A DNA stretch of 64,000 nucleotides, from assembly GCF_037120705.1 (NCBI RefSeq), contig NZ_JAWLJU010000001.1:186001-250000 (forward strand). Direction: 5' to 3'. The notes under the pieces were generated by a model. That model made no database searches. It had not been told where the DNA came from and saw nothing but the letters and a program-made list of their open reading frames with translations. How positions within the stretch are numbered: position 1 is the stretch's first letter; each line of letters starts with the position of its first letter. Below, one piece after another: positions 48,954-57,742 of this stretch. Made by a program: the position numbers and the translations under genes. This stretch comes from Pseudoalteromonas sp. UG3-2 (GTDB lineage: Bacteria; Pseudomonadota; Gammaproteobacteria; Enterobacterales; Alteromonadaceae).

Positions 48954-48977
48954 ATGACTCTTAACAGTTCCTTTCTT

Positions 48978-49014
48978 AAAGCACTTTGACTGCTAGCCAG
49001 TCAGGTGCTTTTTT
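48978..49014 (+). terminator. Terminator of the desulfurase fusion gene
   Basis: AAGCAC-TT-TGACTG-CTAGC-CAGTCA-G-GTGCTT then TTTTT, about 25 bases after the stop. Two strong stem parts with a small internal loop and a T run: a good intrinsic terminator. Confidence 0.85.
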
Positions 49015-49126
49015 ATTTCCAGCTCATTTGCCTTCACCACGATTAGCAGGTTTGTGCTTATAAGTTATGAGCTTTAGGCCATTGATCACTCTCTATCTGC
49101 TCCACGTACTGATCATTAATAAAAAA

Positions 49127-49135
49127 GACACCCAC
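49127..49135 (+). repeat. Single GACACCCAC motif
   Basis: One exact copy preceded by a run of A (AAAAAAGACACCCAC) in the spacer after the desulfurase gene. It is separate from the degenerate array that follows. Confidence 0.7.
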
Positions 49136-49310
49136 ATTAACAGAATTTACCCAGCACTATGGCCCATAAAAAACTTCACCTACCTTCTAAAATATGTCCC
49201 GTCTGCATGCGACCCTTTGTGTGGCGGAAAAAATGGCGCAATACATGGCAAGAAGTAAAATACTGCTCAAAACGGTGTGCTAGCAATGCCAAACAAACGG
49301 AAAAATAACT

Positions 49311-49560
49311 GACACCCATCTAAATAAGCTAACAGACATCCACTCTTCGATTTCAAAAGGGTGCCAGAAAGCACAACCGACAAAATAGCAGAAACCCACC
49401 TCAATAAGTTAGCAGACACTCACTCTACGAATTAAAAGGATGGCAGCGGAAAAATAACAGACACCCACTCTTGGACTTCAAAAAAGTGCCAGGAAGCACA
49501 ACCGGCAAAATAGCAGACACACCTAAATAAGTTCGCAAACACTCACTCTACGAATTCAAA
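49311..49560 (+). repeat. Degenerate tandem array of GACACCCAC-like motifs
   Basis: Motif or near-motif starts at 49311 (GACACCCAT), 49335 (GACATCCAC), 49391 (GAAACCCAC), 49415 (GACACTCAC), 49460 (GACACCCAC) and 49515 (GACACACCT). The blocks between share longer phrases such as TAAATAAG, ACTCTACGAATT, AAGCACAACCG and AAAATAGCA. It appears to be an older, decayed tandem array in the same direction as the one at 46 kb, in the spacer upstream of the second TonB receptor. Confidence 0.7.
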
Positions 49561-49717
49561 AGGATGACAGTAAGTACAACGAGTCTACGATACAATGACC
49601 TCTATGAATGAGCACAAATCGCCAAGCCAGTTTTCCTAGCGCTGACCTCCTTTAGTTAATAAGAACACAATAATAAATTAATTTACTGTAAAATCAGCAT
49701 TGAACAACACAAACAAT

Positions 49718-49736
49718 ATTGATAACCAATATCATT
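49718..49736 (+). promoter_or_regulatory. Fur-like box upstream of the second TonB receptor
   Basis: ATTGATAACCAATATCATT fits the 19-base Fur pattern (GATAA..ATATCATT) with few changes and lies about 45 bases before the start. Confidence 0.65.
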
Positions 49737-49778
49737 TAGAATATCATCCCGAGAAATTAAGATATCAAAGGATGTATC

Positions 49779-51950
49779 ATGCGCTCATTTAACTATAAAA
49801 ACCCTGCTTTATTAGCCAGCTTGGCGCTCGCATTTTCAGCTTCAACACATGCTCAAAGTGACCAAGCCAATTCGGCTATTGATGAAGACATCGAAATCAT
49901 TGAGGTAAGCCCTCGAGGACTTATCTCTTACGTCAGTGCTACCGCATCAAAAACGGCAGTGCCGATTGTAAAAACACCTGTCTCAGTATCAGTATTAACA
50001 TCGCAACGTATTTCGGATCTTGGTGCCGAGACACTGCAAGATGCAATTGGTTATGTAGCCGGTGTTTATAATGGCCCATATGGGGTCGACACTCGAGGTG
50101 ACTGGTCGAAGGTTCGGGGGGTAGATCCACTGCAATACGTAGATGGATTGCAAAAACAATTTGGTAATTACAATAACACTCGCACCAATCCTTATGCTTT
50201 AGAAAGTGTTGAAATTTTAAAAGGTCCATCTTCTGTTCTTTATGGCCAAGGCTCTACTGGCGGTATTATTAATGCGGTCTCAAAGCGACCTAAAGCAGAA
50301 ACGGAAGGCGAAATTTGGGCTCAAATTGGTAACTACGATCGCCGCCAACTGGCTTTTGACTATAACAGCGCATTTGGTGCTCAACAGCAATATCAAGCCC
50401 GTGCCGTAGCCATGTATAGAGACAGTGGCACTCAAACCGACTTCGTTGATGACAACACCTTGCTACTTGCACCAAGCTTAAGCTGGTTGATTAGTGAAGA
50501 TACTGAGGTAACCGTACTGGCAAACCTACAAAAAAATGAGTCGGGCTCGTCTACGCAATTTTTCCCTCACGAAGGCACAATTCTACCAGCAGAATATGGT
50601 CAGATCCCAAGTGAGCGCTTTATCAGTGAGCCGGGTTGGGACAAATACGATACCGAGCAACAAGCAATTACTGCCATTGTTGAGCACAGCATCGATTTAG
50701 ACACACAGGTAAAATTTTCAGGTCGTTACAGTGATAGCAGCTCTGAGTATCGTACCATTTACTCCTGGCCACCTAAATTTGAGGCTGACAAACGCACGGT
50801 TAACCGCATAGCCAGCCTTACCGATGGCAGCGCTCGCAGCCTAACGATGGACTTGCAATTACATAAATACGCTGAACTTAATTCAGTAAAATTGACCATG
50901 GTGTCAGGTGTTGATTATCAAGATGCTGATACAGATGCCGATCGTGCTCGCGGGTTAGCCGCACCATTGGACCTGTACGATCCGGTTTATGGCCAAAGCG
51001 ATGCTCTGCTGCCAACCGAGGTCAATGATAACCCAAACAACACGCTGAATAACGAACAATTAGGCGCCTATGCCCAAGTCACGGCTGAAGTTGATAGTTG
51101 GGTTATCAATGCCGCCCTTCGCTACGATGATGTGTCTAATCAACTGCAAACGGCAAATGCTGTGAAAAACAGTCAGTCTGCTACCACAGGACGAGTGGGT
51201 GTCCTTTATCAATTTGATAATGGTATTGCCCCGTATGCCAGCTACTCAGAATCCTTTAAGGCTGTATTTGGCCAAAAAGCGCAAGGTGGAGCTTACAAAC
51301 CACTTGAAGGTGAGCAAGTCGAACTGGGTATGAAGTACCAACCCACGGGCACAGAACACTTAATCACAGCATCGGTGTTTGAGATCAAAGACAAAAACCA
51401 AGTACGCAAAGTAACGCCTGAATTTGAAGTTCAAGATGGTGAAGTCGCCATTAAAGGCTTCGAATTAGAAGCACAACTTGAGTGGCAATCGGTAGACGTT
51501 TACGCCGCTTATTCATACCTTGACACCGAGCAAGATCTCACGCCTTTGACTCCTACTGAATTATTTGTGAACCAAGATCAAGTCACTCTTATTACCGATG
51601 ACGCGCCCTTATCTGCCACGCCTAAGCATTTAGCGTCTATCTGGGCAACCTATCGAGCTGATGAGTACGTGTCGGGGTTAAAATTTGGCATGGGTGTCCG
51701 TCATGTTGGTAAAACGTTCGATGGTAGTCGCACCGTTGAACTGAATGGCCAAGTATTGCACCAGCAATTGGTTACCGATAACTTTACTCTGGTTGATATG
51801 ATGGTGGGCTACGATCTCGAGGAGTATGAGTTTAGCTTGCAGGTTGACAACATCGCAGACAAAACCGTGATCACCAGCTGCTTGTATCGCGGCGATTGTT
51901 TCTACGGTCAGCGTCGTACCATAAGCGCTAACGTTAAATATAAATTTTAA
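49779..51950 (+). CDS. TonB-dependent siderophore receptor
   Basis: A 723-residue receptor of the FhuA/FoxA group (siderophore-receptor type). Signal peptide 1-25 (ending STHAQS), TonB box-like IEIIEVS at about 39-45, plug (about 60-170: TPVSVSVLTSQRISD, KVRGVDPLQYVDGL, VEILKGPSSVLYGQGSTGG) and barrel with the siderophore-type segments GVRHVGKTFDGS and VDNIADKTVITSC, ending VKYKF. A ferric-siderophore substrate is inferred from the family. AAGGATG gives the ribosome site. A Fur-like box lies just upstream. Confidence 0.92.
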   Translation: MRSFNYKNPALLASLALAFSASTHAQSDQANSAIDEDIEIIEVSPRGLISYVSATASKTAVPIVKTPVSVSVLTSQRISDLGAETLQDAIGYVAGVYNGPYGVDTRGDWSKVRGVDPLQYVDGLQKQFGNYNNTRTNPYALESVEILKGPSSVLYGQGSTGGIINAVSKRPKAETEGEIWAQIGNYDRRQLAFDYNSAFGAQQQYQARAVAMYRDSGTQTDFVDDNTLLLAPSLSWLISEDTEVTVLANLQKNESGSSTQFFPHEGTILPAEYGQIPSERFISEPGWDKYDTEQQAITAIVEHSIDLDTQVKFSGRYSDSSSEYRTIYSWPPKFEADKRTVNRIASLTDGSARSLTMDLQLHKYAELNSVKLTMVSGVDYQDADTDADRARGLAAPLDLYDPVYGQSDALLPTEVNDNPNNTLNNEQLGAYAQVTAEVDSWVINAALRYDDVSNQLQTANAVKNSQSATTGRVGVLYQFDNGIAPYASYSESFKAVFGQKAQGGAYKPLEGEQVELGMKYQPTGTEHLITASVFEIKDKNQVRKVTPEFEVQDGEVAIKGFELEAQLEWQSVDVYAAYSYLDTEQDLTPLTPTELFVNQDQVTLITDDAPLSATPKHLASIWATYRADEYVSGLKFGMGVRHVGKTFDGSRTVELNGQVLHQQLVTDNFTLVDMMVGYDLEEYEFSLQVDNIADKTVITSCLYRGDCFYGQRRTISANVKYKF

Positions 51951-52039
51951 TATTCACTAAATTTATTGCCGGCGGCAGTATACCAATATTGCCGCCATTT
52001 TATTGCTAAAATTGCCCCCTCACTCAACAACACTTTAAG

Positions 52040-52088
52040 ATGGGTGTCTTGTCCAACTTGTTGTCAAACTTGCTTTAAGATAGGTGTC
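52040..52088 (+). repeat. Two GTGTC-type motifs, one overlapping the ltaE stop
   Basis: ATGGGTGTC at 52040-52048 and ATAGGTGTC at 52080-52088, both preceded by CTTTAAG and followed by TTG/TTT, about 40 bases apart. This is the reverse orientation of the motif at 46 kb. The second copy lies inside the last codons of the threonine aldolase gene. Confidence 0.7.
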
Positions 52089-53103
52089 TTTTCAACGCTG
52101 CAATTAAGGTGTCTATGGCGCTTTTATCAATCCCCAAATGGGTCACTAAGCGCATGCCTTGATAGCCCGGCGTTATAATAATCCCTTGTGCACGTAAATC
52201 AGCGGCAATGGTTTGAATATCAATGCCCGCATCTACATCAACGAAGACAATATTGGTTTGCGGTGGCTGTCTGCTGGTATCAAAACCAGGTAATGTATTT
52301 AATTGCGCTGCCAAATACTGGGCGTTTTGATGATCCTCAGCAAGGCGCTCTACATGGTTCTCCAACGCATACATTCCGGCCGCGGCGAGCATGCCTGCTT
52401 GACGCATACCGCCACCAAGCATCTTGCGAATGCGGCGCGCGGTATTGATAAAGTCTTGGCTGCCAACTAACAGAGAACCAACAGGCGCGCCTAACCCTTT
52501 AGATAAACAAATGGTAAACGAATCAAAGTACTTTACTATCTCGGTGATATCGACGTTTGCTGCCACGGCGGCGTTGTATACCCTCGCGCCATCAAGGTGG
52601 AGCTGAAGATGATGCTGTTGGCAAAATTGCTGTGCTTGCTTTAAATAGGCTAAATCCAGTACTTTGCCACCAATGGTGTTTTCTAGGCTCAGTAATTTTG
52701 TTCTGGCAAAGTGCGCATCATCGGGCTTAATTGCCTGCTTCACTTTGTCTAAGCACAAGCTGCCATCCGCTTCATTGTCGATGGGCTGTGGCTGAATAGA
52801 GCCAAGCACCGCGGCTCCCCCGGCTTCGTATTTATAATTATGTGCCTGTTGCCCACAAATGTATTCATCACCGCGCTGGCAATGACTCATTAATGCTAAT
52901 AGATTCGCTTGGGTGCCTGAGCTGGTAAATAATGCCGCTTCAAAGCCATGCCGTGAGGCTGCGTATTGCTCAAGAGCGTTAACACTAGGGTCATCACCAT
53001 AGACATCATCGCCAAGCTCTGCGTTAAGCATGTGCTCACGCATCGCCGGAGTAGGAAGGGTCACTGTGTCTGATCGAAAATCCATGAGTTGCCTGTCTTT
53101 CAT
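52075..53103 (-). CDS. ltaE: Low-specificity L-threonine aldolase
   Basis: A 342-residue PLP enzyme that splits threonine and allo-threonine to glycine and acetaldehyde. Marks of the family: MDFRSDTVTLPTPAMREHM at the start, GDDVYGDDPSVNALE, FTSSGTQANLLALM, the active lysine in FTICLSKGLGAPVGSLL, and RRIRKMLGGGMRQAGMLAA. The last five residues (KRHLS) are encoded by a copy of the region's dispersed motif (52080-52088), which also gives the stop. It follows the sugar-porter gene by 63 bases on the same strand. Confidence 0.94.
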   Translation of the reverse strand: MKDRQLMDFRSDTVTLPTPAMREHMLNAELGDDVYGDDPSVNALEQYAASRHGFEAALFTSSGTQANLLALMSHCQRGDEYICGQQAHNYKYEAGGAAVLGSIQPQPIDNEADGSLCLDKVKQAIKPDDAHFARTKLLSLENTIGGKVLDLAYLKQAQQFCQQHHLQLHLDGARVYNAAVAANVDITEIVKYFDSFTICLSKGLGAPVGSLLVGSQDFINTARRIRKMLGGGMRQAGMLAAAGMYALENHVERLAEDHQNAQYLAAQLNTLPGFDTSRQPPQTNIVFVDVDAGIDIQTIAADLRAQGIIITPGYQGMRLVTHLGIDKSAIDTLIAALKRHLS

Positions 53104-53166
53104 TGTCGTTGTAATGCCGCTTAGTGTAACAACTGAGCGACATAAAGTGACTAATTTGAGGTGAGT

Positions 53167-54750
53167 TTAACTATTCGCGGTTAACTTCGCACTTAGCTGC
53201 TCTAAGCTTTGGCCTTTGGTTTCTTTAACAAACAGAAATACCAATAATAACGCGAGCATAGAGCACGCACTATAAAGTAAAAAGGTGGTGCTGGCACCAA
53301 AGGTTTCAAGCTCCCATGGAAAAATGAGCTGCACAGTAAAGCTGGCGGCATTATTTACCACCCCAACCACGGAGATAGCCACAGCTCGAATCGAGTTGGG
53401 GAAGATTTCGGAAAACATCACCCACATCACAGGGCCTAAAGACATGGCAAATGCAGCCACAAAAATCGAAATACCAGCCAACACTAAGGTCGCTGGCATA
53501 GTAATACTGTTGGCGATAATTTGCGCTTTGTATTTGCGATACTCTTGAGTGGTTAATCGTGACTTTAACGCGCCATTAAAGCTGACATCCGAATCAAAAC
53601 GCTGAGCGGTAAGTGGCATCAACTTAGTGGTTGCCAAGTCTGGATGGGCTTGTTGTATTTGCGCTATCGCCTGTGGCGTCAGTTGATAGGTGGCCTGCTT
53701 AAAGCCCCAACTGCATAAGGCCATACTGAAACTAATGCCGATTAGGCCAATAATGAGTAACGGCCGGCGACCCAATTTATCAATACTGAGCATGGCCACC
53801 ACAGTGAAAATAACGTTAATCAAGCCTATCCAAATGGCCTGGACAAAAGCGGCGTTGGTACCTACGCCACTTTGCTCAAATATGGTTGGCGCATAGAAAA
53901 ACACCACATTTATTCCTGATACCTGCTGTGCTATGCCTAAGAGTAAGCCGATACCTAATGCTAACCTTAGCTTCTTACTGAACAGCAACTTTAGTTTAGC
54001 CAGTACTGAACCACTGCGATTGTAATCGCTGTTTAAGTCATTATTAATATTTTGCTGTTGCGATAGCGCCTGTGCTGGCGAGTATAGCTGCTGCAAAGTT
54101 TGTTGTGCCGCTGAATCTTGTTTTTTCATCAATAACCAGCGCGGACTCTTAGGCAGTGCTAGCAACATCAACATCCACAGTAACGCTGGAATTGCTTCTA
54201 TTCCTAGCATCCAGCGCCACGTATTGCTGTCTAATTGCAGCCAGTTCACCCAAGGCAGCTGCGACTGGCTTAGCTGCAATAAAAAATAATTACTAAAATA
54301 GGAGATAAATAAACCAATCACGATATTTAATTGGTTTACTGAGACCAGCCTGCCACGTTGTTCCGGCAAGCTTATTTCAGCTATGTACATGGGTGCGACC
54401 ATCAGCGCACAAAATGCCATACCACCAATAAAGCGCGCCAACACCAAAGTCTCAAAGGTGTTCGCAAAGGCCGATAATAATGCCGAAATAAAGTACAAGA
54501 ATGCGGTGATCAACAAGGTTTGTTTTCGGCCAATGGCATCCGCCACTGGCCCTGCCAGCATGGTGGCTATCAAGCCCCCTAAAGTGGGCGCACTAACAAC
54601 TAAACCTTGTTGCCAAGCACTGAGATTAAACTCTTCAGTGATAAAGCCAATGGCCCCCGATATCACTGAGGCATCAAAACCAAAAATAAAACCACCTAGC
54701 GATACAATTAGGGTATATTTCATTGCGTTAGATATCGACAGTGGTTTCAT
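53167..54750 (-). CDS. Sugar porter-family MFS transporter
   Basis: A 527-residue, twelve-helix proton/sugar symporter of the SP family (XylE/GalP type). Motifs: FGFDASVISGA in helix 1, GPVADAIGRKQTLL, a RFIGGMAFCALMVAPMYIAE segment (R..G.G), LPKSPRWLL, the helix 7 QQVSGINVVFFYAPTIFEQSG sequence (quoted in part), DKLGRRPLL, and the FVKETKGQSLE end motif. An insertion (about 345-430) between helices 9 and 10 is longer than in XylE. It starts 4 bases after the LacI gene, so is transcribed with it. Likely imports a glucoside or glucose. Confidence 0.93.
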   Translation of the reverse strand: MKPLSISNAMKYTLIVSLGGFIFGFDASVISGAIGFITEEFNLSAWQQGLVVSAPTLGGLIATMLAGPVADAIGRKQTLLITAFLYFISALLSAFANTFETLVLARFIGGMAFCALMVAPMYIAEISLPEQRGRLVSVNQLNIVIGLFISYFSNYFLLQLSQSQLPWVNWLQLDSNTWRWMLGIEAIPALLWMLMLLALPKSPRWLLMKKQDSAAQQTLQQLYSPAQALSQQQNINNDLNSDYNRSGSVLAKLKLLFSKKLRLALGIGLLLGIAQQVSGINVVFFYAPTIFEQSGVGTNAAFVQAIWIGLINVIFTVVAMLSIDKLGRRPLLIIGLIGISFSMALCSWGFKQATYQLTPQAIAQIQQAHPDLATTKLMPLTAQRFDSDVSFNGALKSRLTTQEYRKYKAQIIANSITMPATLVLAGISIFVAAFAMSLGPVMWVMFSEIFPNSIRAVAISVVGVVNNAASFTVQLIFPWELETFGASTTFLLYSACSMLALLLVFLFVKETKGQSLEQLSAKLTANS

Positions 54751-54754
54751 TTTT

Positions 54755-55762
54755 TTACCTTTTTAGCGCAGACACGGAGTCACGAGTAATTAATGTCGGT
54801 GGGAAGAGGTTGTCTACCTCAGGTTGTTTTTTATCTTTGTATACATGTTTTAATACCCAGCGAGCCGCGGCTTCTCCCATTTTTCGAATGGGGTTGTCGA
54901 TGGTGGTCAGCTTAGGGTAAAGGTATTTAGCAAACAGCACGTCATCAAAGCCCACTATAGAGAGCTCTGAGGGCACTTTGATCCCCGCTTCTCTGGCAGC
55001 TGTCATGGCTCCGGAGGCCATTTCATCATTGGCGCACACCAAGGCAGTAAAATCGACCCCAGAGGCAATAATGTGATTTAGCGCGGCACTACCATCGGTC
55101 TCATGGTAACCGCCCTCGAAAAATAAACTCGGATTAAAGTCGATCCCCTGTTCTGCCAAGGCCTTTTTATGTCCAGCGAAACGTTGCTTGGCATCTAATT
55201 TAAATAGCGGACCACTAATATAGGCCACCTGCCTGTGCCCAGCGTTCAATGCCGCTTTAGTCGCCAAATAGCCACCGAGTTCGTTATCGGTATAAAAGCA
55301 ACGCTCTGCGAGCTCTGGAATATGACGGTTCACAATCACCAGCTCAATATCCCGCTTTGATAATTCAATAAGATAGTCATCGCTTACGGCCTCGGCATGC
55401 ACAATTAAGGCATCACAGCGTCTATCAAGTAAAAACTCTATGGCTTGTTGTTCTTTTTCAGCATCACTGTGACCGGCCGCAATAATGGCGTGTTTACCTG
55501 CATTGCGTAAGGTTGTTTCAATGGTACTCATCATGTCCCCAAAGAAAGAGCCATGCAGTTCAGAGACCAGTAAGCCAACACTGTTACTGCGGTTAGACGC
55601 CAACGATTGAGCAATTGCATTAGGCTTATAGCCCAGTTCAGCCATGGCGCTTAACACTTTGTCACGAGTCTTATCACTCACCTTAGTGTTGCCATTCATT
55701 ACTCGCGACACCGTAGCTAAAGACACGCCAGCCGCTTTTGAAACCTCATAAATTGTTGCCAT
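54755..55762 (-). CDS. LacI-family transcriptional regulator
   Basis: A 335-residue repressor: helix-turn-helix MATIYEVSKAAGVSLATVSR and hinge MNGNTKVSDKTRDKVLSAM, then a periplasmic-binding-protein-like effector domain (LLVSELHGSFFGDMMSTIE, ICANDEMASGAM, SIVGFDD). The first helix contains the YxxA/VATVSRVMN pattern seen in regulators of TGTAAGCGCTTTCA-type operators. It is the natural candidate to bind the two operators at 57680-57716 between GH1 and the MFS gene, and lies upstream in one unit with the sugar porter. Confidence 0.93.
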   Translation of the reverse strand: MATIYEVSKAAGVSLATVSRVMNGNTKVSDKTRDKVLSAMAELGYKPNAIAQSLASNRSNSVGLLVSELHGSFFGDMMSTIETTLRNAGKHAIIAAGHSDAEKEQQAIEFLLDRRCDALIVHAEAVSDDYLIELSKRDIELVIVNRHIPELAERCFYTDNELGGYLATKAALNAGHRQVAYISGPLFKLDAKQRFAGHKKALAEQGIDFNPSLFFEGGYHETDGSAALNHIIASGVDFTALVCANDEMASGAMTAAREAGIKVPSELSIVGFDDVLFAKYLYPKLTTIDNPIRKMGEAAARWVLKHVYKDKKQPEVDNLFPPTLITRDSVSALKR

Positions 55763-55875
55763 TTTTGTTTTTAACTCATCCGTTGTCGATGTAATGCATT
55801 CATTTTAAACCATTTACAAAACAAACGCCTCGCAATATCCATAACCAACAGAACATAATTTAACCCTGTTAACAA

Positions 55876-56193
55876 GACACCCACCCCAAAACCAATCAAA
55901 CTGCATTTTAAATTTACCAGACACACACCTTAAATTTTAAATTAGCCAGACACCCATCTTTACTTAAAAGGTATCGATTAAGGCCTTTGTTTTCGCATCC
56001 GCGATTTACATAGAAGAAGACGCTTAATGCAAATGATTTAAAGGACAGTCACTCAAATAGTTTGGTTACAACTTGATATGGGTGTCTTTTATTTCTCACC
56101 TTTACTTATCACACCTAGATGGCTGTCTACCAAACGACCAAAGGTGGGTGTCTTTCAAGTTATCTGCTACCTAATTATCCTGAAGTGGGTGTC
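55876..56193. repeat. Inverted set of GACACCCAC and GTGGGTGTC motifs
   Basis: Left side, forward: 55876 (GACACCCAC), 55920 (GACACACAC), 55949 (GACACCCAT). Right side, reverse: 56078 (ATGGGTGTC), 56119 (ATGGCTGTC), 56144 (GTGGGTGTC), 56185 (GTGGGTGTC). The two sides are separated by about 120 bases, so RNA or single-stranded DNA of this spacer could form a large cruciform. It fills the spacer between the LacI start (55762) and the GH1 stop (56227) and so lies in the LacI-gene promoter zone and the GH1 3' end. Confidence 0.8.
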
Positions 56194-56226
56194 TGCTAAA
56201 TTACCTCATAAGTGAAGTTATTCAGC

Positions 56227-57561
56227 TTATTTTCTTGAGGTAATCAAATCTCGGTATGCAAGGGCGCTCAATTTAGGAGTGCGCTTTTGCGTTTTGTAAT
56301 CTACATACACAATACCAAAGCGTTGGGTGTACCCTTCAGCCCACTCAAAGTTATCCATAAGACTCCAAGCAAAATAACCACGGATATCTACGCCAGCATT
56401 TATTGCCTCATGCACAGCATTTAAATGGCCATTAAAGTAATCAACACGAACTTCATCCATTACACAGTCATTGTTTATGTCATCAGCAAATGCCGCACCA
56501 TTTTCTGTAATGTATAAAGGAGGCAAGTGATATTGGGTGTTCAGCTGCGTTAATAAATCTCGAAAAGAGTCAGGCACCACCTCCCACCCCATGGTCGTTA
56601 GGTGTTCACACGTGGGTTCGACCGATTCATACCAACCTTTGCCATCGGCTCTGTAACGGTTATGGGTGTAGTAATTTACGCCAAGATAATCCAATGGCGC
56701 AGAGATGATGTCTAAGTCTTCAGGTTGTAGTTGGGGTTGTACTTCAGGGTCAAGTTGCTGCAATAATGTGGGGTAACAGCCATCGATTAGTGGCTTTAAA
56801 TACCAGTGATTACAATAGTCATCCGCTATTTTAGCTGCATCAATATCTGCTTGAGTGTTTGTCGCTGGGATAGCATTGGCAAAGTTCAGCACAATACCGT
56901 GCAAACTATTAGGACAGTTTTGTCTTAACCTTGGCATGGCTAAACCATGAGCAAGAAGTAAATGATGCGCAGCTTGTCGCCCTGCCTGTTGTGATTTAAT
57001 GCCTGGCGCATGGATGCCAACTTCATAGCCTAGGTGAGCACTGCAAAAAGGCTCATTTAAAGTGGTATAAGCATAAACCGCGTCACCTAACTCTCGACTT
57101 ACTACATCGGCATAGTCGGCGAACGCATATGCCGTATCGCGATTCAACCAGCCGCCTTTTTCCTCTAGTGACTGAGGTAAGTCCCAGTGATAAAGCGTAA
57201 CAAACACCTTTATCTGTTTAGCTACCAAAGCAGAGACGAGTTGTTTGTAAAAATCAATCCCTTGGCGATTAAGTTGACCGTCATCTAACATCACTCTTGG
57301 CCAAGACACAGATAAACGGTAAGCATCCACCCCTAGCGATTCAATTAGCTCAATATCTTGCTGCCAACGCGCAACATGTTCGCACGCTTGCTCGCCGTTA
57401 CTGTTATCGATTATGGTACCGGGCTGCTCGCAAAACCTATCCCAAATAGACTCACACCGCTGTGCTTTGGCCCCTTCAATCTGAAAAGACGAAGTCGCAA
57501 CGCCAAAAATAAAGTTCGACTGCATCATTTTCGAATCTTCTGGCAAAGTTAACTTTTTCAT
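56227..57561 (-). CDS. Beta-glucosidase, glycoside hydrolase family 1
   Basis: A 444-residue cytoplasmic enzyme (no signal peptide) that cleaves beta-glucosides such as cellobiose, with retention. Acid/base E170 in TLNEP and nucleophile E353 in YITENGAA are intact; other family marks are FIFGVATSSFQIEGA, ESIWDRFCE, YRLSVSWPR and YFAWSLMDNFEWAEG. The annotated ATG (GAGG 9 bases upstream) adds about 11 residues before the first conserved block; ATG at residue 12 is an alternative. Two LacI-type operators lie in the divergent promoter zone shared with the MFS gene. Confidence 0.95.
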   Translation of the reverse strand: MKKLTLPEDSKMMQSNFIFGVATSSFQIEGAKAQRCESIWDRFCEQPGTIIDNSNGEQACEHVARWQQDIELIESLGVDAYRLSVSWPRVMLDDGQLNRQGIDFYKQLVSALVAKQIKVFVTLYHWDLPQSLEEKGGWLNRDTAYAFADYADVVSRELGDAVYAYTTLNEPFCSAHLGYEVGIHAPGIKSQQAGRQAAHHLLLAHGLAMPRLRQNCPNSLHGIVLNFANAIPATNTQADIDAAKIADDYCNHWYLKPLIDGCYPTLLQQLDPEVQPQLQPEDLDIISAPLDYLGVNYYTHNRYRADGKGWYESVEPTCEHLTTMGWEVVPDSFRDLLTQLNTQYHLPPLYITENGAAFADDINNDCVMDEVRVDYFNGHLNAVHEAINAGVDIRGYFAWSLMDNFEWAEGYTQRFGIVYVDYKTQKRTPKLSALAYRDLITSRK

Positions 57562-57679
57562 TATATTTAGCCTCAGTCAGCATCAAAGCCCAATCAGTAC
57601 GGTTTCCGCGATAAAAAATCTGATTAGTTTGGCATTTTTATTTGAATTAACGCGCGCTTTCTGCAATTATCAACACAAA

Positions 57680-57716
57680 TGTAAGCGCTTTCATCATGTA
57701 AATGTAAGCGCTTTAC
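57680..57716. promoter_or_regulatory. Two LacI-type operators (GH1 / sugar MFS divergent promoter)
   Basis: 57680-57693 TGTAAGCGCTTTCA and 57703-57716 TGTAAGCGCTTTAC, 23 bases apart centre to centre. Both have the GCGC centre of LacI/GalR-family sites. They lie between divergent genes and close to the MFS start, so a repressor here would control both directions. The neighbouring LacI protein is the likely ligand. Confidence 0.8.
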
Positions 57717-57742
57717 CAAAAAAAATCAACTAGGAGTTTCAC

